A DNA stretch of 45,071 nt, taken from the NCBI GenBank assembly GCA_902810755.1, contig CADDYT010000042.1, forward strand, positions 1-45,071, given 5' to 3'. Below, piece by piece: positions 44,810-45,071 of this stretch. The notes below the pieces were generated by a model that was not told the origin of the DNA, ran no database searches, and worked only from the letters and a program-made list of their open reading frames with translations. Both the position numbers and the translations under genes were made by a program. Source of the DNA: Chloroflexota bacterium (GTDB lineage: Bacteria > Chloroflexota > Ktedonobacteria > Ktedonobacterales > Ktedonobacteraceae). How positions within the stretch are numbered: the first letter of the stretch is position 1; each line of letters begins with the position of its first letter.

Positions 44810-45071
44810 CCGCGTATGAGCGCAATGGCAAAGAGTCGATTTATGACCTTTGGAGCAATTCAGGCCGTTTCTTGCGCTTCTCATCGCGGCGTTTGCACCT
44901 CGTTTTCATCTTATCACGCTCTGCAAGAGGTTTTCCATCGCAATAGGCTTTTTGCTGAAAAATGGGGGGTGATTTGCGAGGCTTGTTCTCTCAAAAAAGA
45001 GGGCAATCTGACAGAATCCTGTCCTCATTCTCGCTTTTCTGATGCTTTGCTGTCGCTTACCTGAGCGATTT
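44810..45071 (-). promoter_or_regulatory. Probable CRISPR leader region
   Basis: The 262 bases right of the last intact repeat contain no gene I can support. Read leftward, they include A-rich stretches and a TAAGAT element within the GATAAGATG at about 44,912. Leader assignment rests mainly on the degenerate repeat being at the opposite end. The window ends here, so cas genes could begin immediately beyond. Confidence 0.5.

Noticed and set aside
42839..45064. Several long open frames across the CRISPR array containing a repeated peptide
   Set aside because: They arise only because the repeat has no stop codons in several frames; the repeated peptide is a translation of the CRISPR repeat.

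Overview
The window looks like a chromosomal segment of a GC-rich, soil-type Chloroflexota, most likely class Ktedonobacteria. This is inferred from gene content: 7TM hybrid histidine kinases, FIST proteins, GH63-like and GH38 glycosidases side by side, LURP-one and YCF48-like proteins. There is no 16S or other marker, so the taxonomy is tentative. About 33 kb of ordinary chromosome is followed, from about 33.75 kb to the right edge, by DNA that looks acquired.

Region 1 (about 1-14.8 kb, all + strand) is a tightly packed probable operon: a response regulator, a FIST sensor protein, a soluble hybrid histidine kinase, an acyl-CoA synthetase, a crotonase-fold protein that lacks both hydratase glutamates, a MinD/ParA ATPase, a membrane 7TM hybrid kinase and a 994-residue permease-like fusion. 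Two-component signalling genes thus share a transcript with an acyl-CoA pair and a MinD-like ATPase. I know of no described system with this make-up.

Region 2 (14.8-33.3 kb) is mixed housekeeping and accessory: a purple-acid-phosphatase-like phosphoesterase, purA, a membrane spermidine-synthase-like protein, a zinc-ribbon membrane protein, a JAMM peptidase, a divergent GH63-like/GH38 glycosidase pair, a LURP-one protein, a YCF48-like lipoprotein, a HAD hydrolase, a small protein with an ATP-grasp ligase, and an esterase.

Region 3 (33.5 kb to the end) starts with a gene that carries a near-ideal promoter with a LexA/SOS box inside it. The gene looks like the 5' end of a radical SAM gene and is cut off at about 33,750, where sequence of a large serine recombinase begins. 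The recombinase reads through the junction, so its last 90 or so codons lie in host DNA. Rightward follow a small Cro/CI-type regulator, a compact mobilization operon (RHH protein, an acidic protein without Lys or Arg, a small HUH relaxase and a VirD4/TraG coupling protein), a DEAH helicase, six perfect 11-bp iteron-like repeats, the tail of an ISL3-family transposase, and a CRISPR array of 28 identical 37-nt repeats plus one degenerate end repeat. No cas gene and no second half of the radical SAM gene are in the window. The simplest reading is an integrated mobilizable element whose other end lies beyond the right edge and which may carry the CRISPR array.
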